Of a DNA stretch of 64,000 nt, positions 61,801 through 64,000 are shown in pieces. Positions within the stretch are counted from its first letter, which is position 1. The number at the start of each line of letters is the position of its first letter. Made by a program: the position numbers and the translations under genes. The stretch covers positions 20,143,501 through 20,207,500 of the forward strand of contig CATNEN010000039.1 in NCBI GenBank assembly GCA_950097015.1, given 5' to 3'. Source of the stretch: Macrostomum hystrix. Lineage: Eukaryota > Platyhelminthes > Macrostomidae. The notes below the pieces were generated by a model. The model was not told the DNA's origin. It saw only the letters and a list, made by a program, of their open reading frames with translations, and ran no database searches.

Positions 61801-63401
61801 TCCATCACGTCGATCTTCAACAGTGGCAGTACACTGTTCACCATCGACTTGTGGGTGCGCGTGCGACCTGCTGCCAGCGAGGTCGAAAAAGTCATCGTTG
61901 GCAGGTGATTGCAGCAGTTTGCATTTGACTATTTCGGTTTATTTTCAATGCTTGCACAACTCCTTACGTTCAGCAAGAACTACAATGCTAGAAACGTCAA
62001 GCATCTAAACAGCACGCGGCGCCTCCGAAGGCTGCGTGCAGCTGTTCAGTCTGTGGACTGGAAAAGCCGCTACATTCACTCAAATTTCTACTTCAATTAA
62101 GGATGAAACCCATTTTATGGCTGGATGAGATGAAAAACTATTGAAATAATTGTCCTTGAAATTGCCCTAAAAATGACACAGGTGTGTCTATGGCCAAAAC
62201 TAATTTCCAACCAACCTAACCTTGTCCAGAGTGTTTATCGTGGCTCTCACAGTGATTGGTGTTCTATGGCTGCCGATTGTACGCACTAGCGGTGGCGGCC
62301 AACTGGTAATCTATGCTCAGTCGGTGACGTCATACCTCACACCGCCGATTCTGACCGTCTTCCTGATGGCCAGCCTGTGGCCGCGCACTACTGAACCGGT
62401 GAGTTGGCAGCAGTATGAAAGTGTCAGCCTGTACTTTTTCCTGTGCCTACTTTCAGAACCACAACTTCGAATGTAGGGAGTGTTCTGGGGCTTGCTGGTC
62501 TCCATGCTGATCGGCATCGCCTGGATGGCGCTCAACTTTGTCTTCCCGCCGCCCCAGTGCGGCCAGCGTGACACCCGACCGGCGGTTATCGCCCAGCTGC
62601 ACTTTCTGCACTTTGCCATTGCCCTGTTTGCCTTCTCAGCTCTGCTCATGACCGTCATATCCCTGTTCACCAAGCCGCTGGACAGGAAACAGGTGTGTGT
62701 TTCCTCTTATGCGGCTAATTCAGGTATCACTACTACCAATGATGCAACTACTGCGAATAATAATACTACGATTCCTTCCACTGCTACCACTAATACCTCG
62801 TAATACTCGTACTACCACCACTGCGATCACTACTCCACCAGTACAAATTATACGACTACTTTTGATCGTAGACGGTCACGTCCATGTAGCTTGACCTCGA
62901 AAAAAATTGCAGCTCATTAGTCTCACCTGGCTGACGCAGGAGCAGCCGGCCCGGACAACTGAAGAACCGGCTGTGGTAGCCTCACACCCGCCCAGCAACG
63001 AGTCTTCTCCTCTTCAGTTGACCGAGCCACATCAGCCGGAACAACCGGCCGCCGCTGACGACTTCGAGCTCAAGAAGCTGGCCGCTCCGGCCAACGAGGA
63101 TCCAGCCATCCCGACTGTAACGGCTGCTTCAGAAGACCAAGACTACATGGACGTGACCGTCTACGAGCCGACCCACCGACGCGCCCTTCGCTTCTTCCTG
63201 CGCTGGTTCTGCGGCTTCTCCGGCGAGGATAGCCAGCTGAGCGCCGAGGATCGAAAGGCGGCTGACGCGGCCGAAGCCGCCGAGCGGGCCCGCCAGCTGG
63301 TGTACGAGATGAAAGGCGGCACCGCCTGGGACCGGGTCGTGGACTGCTCTGCGCTGCTGCTCTTCGCAGTTGGCAGTTTTCTCTGGGGCCTGTTGGCTTG
63401 A
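58887..63401 (+). CDS. SLC5-family sodium/solute (SGLT-like) cotransporter
   Basis: Nine exons with matching phases: 58887-58976, 59763-59843, 59928-60092, 60327-60431, 60533-60973, 61558-61904, 62230-62398, 62477-62692 and 62913-63401 (about 700 aa). It aligns along its length with SGLT proteins: [75 protein letters not shown], a Cys-rich loop, [32 protein letters not shown] (with the sugar-coordinating Gln position kept), TKPLD and a final TM near the C terminus ([15 protein letters not shown]). Fourteen membrane segments are expected in the plasma membrane, coupling sodium entry to sugar or polyol uptake. The exact substrate, and so the paralogue, cannot be set. A polyadenylation signal lies 92 nt downstream. 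Confidence 0.93.
59322..59710. repeat. Minisatellite, 36-bp unit, SLC5 intron 1
   Basis: About ten copies of a unit containing GACTAGATTCAGCACAGTTC then AGTATACTAGAGCTAT, nearly identical. Confidence 0.95.
60105..60300. repeat. Minisatellite, 23-bp unit, SLC5 intron 3
   Basis: About eight imperfect copies of a unit containing GACCTAATTGGTGTGATCTA. Confidence 0.85.
61029..61264 (-). mobile_element. SINE-2 copy, SLC5 intron 5
   Basis: On the minus strand the head reads GTTGTCGCTTAGTGGTTAGA (box A), CACGACTTGAAGGTCGGG and a box B-like GTGCTCGATTCCCGAC. The body includes CAGTCCACGGACTG and the shared ATTCAGATGCGCCGCGCAAT. Confidence 0.8.
61357..61476 (+). mobile_element. SINE-1 head fragment, SLC5 intron 5
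   Basis: It has box A GAGTGGCAGAGCGGTTATCT, box B-like GAGCTCGATTCCGCGGC and GAGGCCACATTCATTTGGGA. It stops after GGCTTGGGGGCC. It lies about 90 bp from a SINE-2 copy. Confidence 0.8.
62016..62062 (-). mobile_element. SINE-2 body fragment, SLC5 intron 6
   Basis: A short stretch (GAAGGCTGCGTGCAGCTGTT, CAGTCTGTGGACTGG) matches the inner body of SINE-2. Confidence 0.5.
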
Positions 63402-63492
63402 GCTGCTCAAATGCTTATCTTTTACTCTCTAGTAGGCTACAATGATAAATATAACTAATTTGCTAAAATCAGCAGCGAGTTTTTATTCGCCA

Positions 63493-63498
63493 AATAAA
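63493..63498 (+). terminator. Polyadenylation signal AATAAA of SLC5 gene
   Basis: Canonical AATAAA (CCAAATAAAAG) lies 92 nt after the SLC5 stop codon. A second candidate is at about 63586. Confidence 0.6.
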
Positions 63499-63769
63499 AG
63501 AGTAGTAATTCACTATCGAAAAAGTTTATATCTACTGAATTTCTCAGAAATACGATCCTAAATTTCAGATAATGATTTCTCCTTTAAATAAAGAACTGTA
63601 GCAACAGTAGAATACCAAGTCAAAGCACAATCAAAGGACTTCAACTTTATAATTTTTAATCAGGTTAATGTATTACTGCATGTGTTCTGTATAAAATGCA
63701 TGACTACTTAAATGATCACTGAATTACAAATACTAAAAAGCTGAATTTGTGTTATTTTGCCACTTCTGA

Positions 63770-64000
63770 ACAGTCAAATCCCTACAAGTGTTTAGACACC
63801 TCAGAACAGTCCAATCCAAGCGTTTAGACACCTCTGAACAGTCCAATCCAAGCGTCTAGACACCTCAGAACAGTCCAATCCAAGCGTCTAGACACCTCTG
63901 AACAGTCCAATCCAAGCGTCTAGACACCTCAGAACAGTCCAATCCAAGCGTCTAGACACCTCTGAACAGTCCAATCCAAGTGTTTAGACACCTCAGAACA
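63770..64000. repeat. Minisatellite, 32-bp unit, continues past window
   Basis: About seven copies of a unit containing GAACAGTCCAATCCAAGCGT, alternating ACACCTCA and ACACCTCT so that the effective period is 64 bp. Confidence 0.95.

Overview
This is nuclear DNA from an animal, almost certainly an invertebrate. Every gene that can be modelled has GT-AG introns, and the families are metazoan: a secreted vWA/vWD/C8/TIL/ShKT protein, a Ly6/quiver-type GPI-anchored protein, a teashirt-like zinc-finger protein, ABCF3, CDC42 and an SLC5 sodium/solute cotransporter. The style (glutamine- and alanine-rich tracts, two tRNA-derived SINE families, gypsy, mariner and Merlin remnants, and a minisatellite in nearly every long intron) would fit a lophotrochozoan such as a free-living flatworm. 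The species is an inference that the sequence alone cannot settle.

Layout. 1-9562 (minus): one large gene whose 20 exons I could join with matching phases. It runs from a signal peptide at 9562 off the left edge and encodes at least about 1,890 residues: signal peptide, degenerate vWA, Cys-rich TSP1-like segments, vWD, C8, TIL, two ShKT domains, then a long run of a roughly 45-residue Cys cassette that I do not recognise. A possible alternative last exon at 4070-4143 would end the protein after the ShKT domains. 9707-9883 (minus): a small ORF. 12489-13045 (minus): two exons of a Ly6/quiver-like gene. 10.3-17 kb: AT-rich spacer with SINEs and mariner and Merlin relics.

17153-29866 (plus): ABCF3 in five exons (731 aa). 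Intron 1 holds a SINE and antisense ORFs, one of them a LINE fragment. Intron 2 holds an apparently intact, very young 4.3-kb Ty3/gypsy element. Introns 3 and 4 are mostly minisatellite. 30-39.7 kb: six large tandem arrays. 39756-42002 (minus): teashirt-like gene. 43-53 kb: two arrays and gene-poor DNA. 53152-54680 (plus): CDC42 in three exons with a 21-bp array filling intron 2. 56.1-58.3 kb: two arrays. 58887-63401 (plus): SLC5 cotransporter in nine exons (about 700 aa), with arrays and SINEs in its introns. The window ends inside a 32-bp array.

The genes form no operon or pathway. ABCF3, CDC42 and SLC5 are housekeeping or transport genes, teashirt is developmental, and the left-hand gene is an extracellular structural, mucus-like or adhesive-type protein. 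Most of the long ORFs in the window are tandem arrays whose unit leaves several frames open. They are annotated as repeats, not genes.
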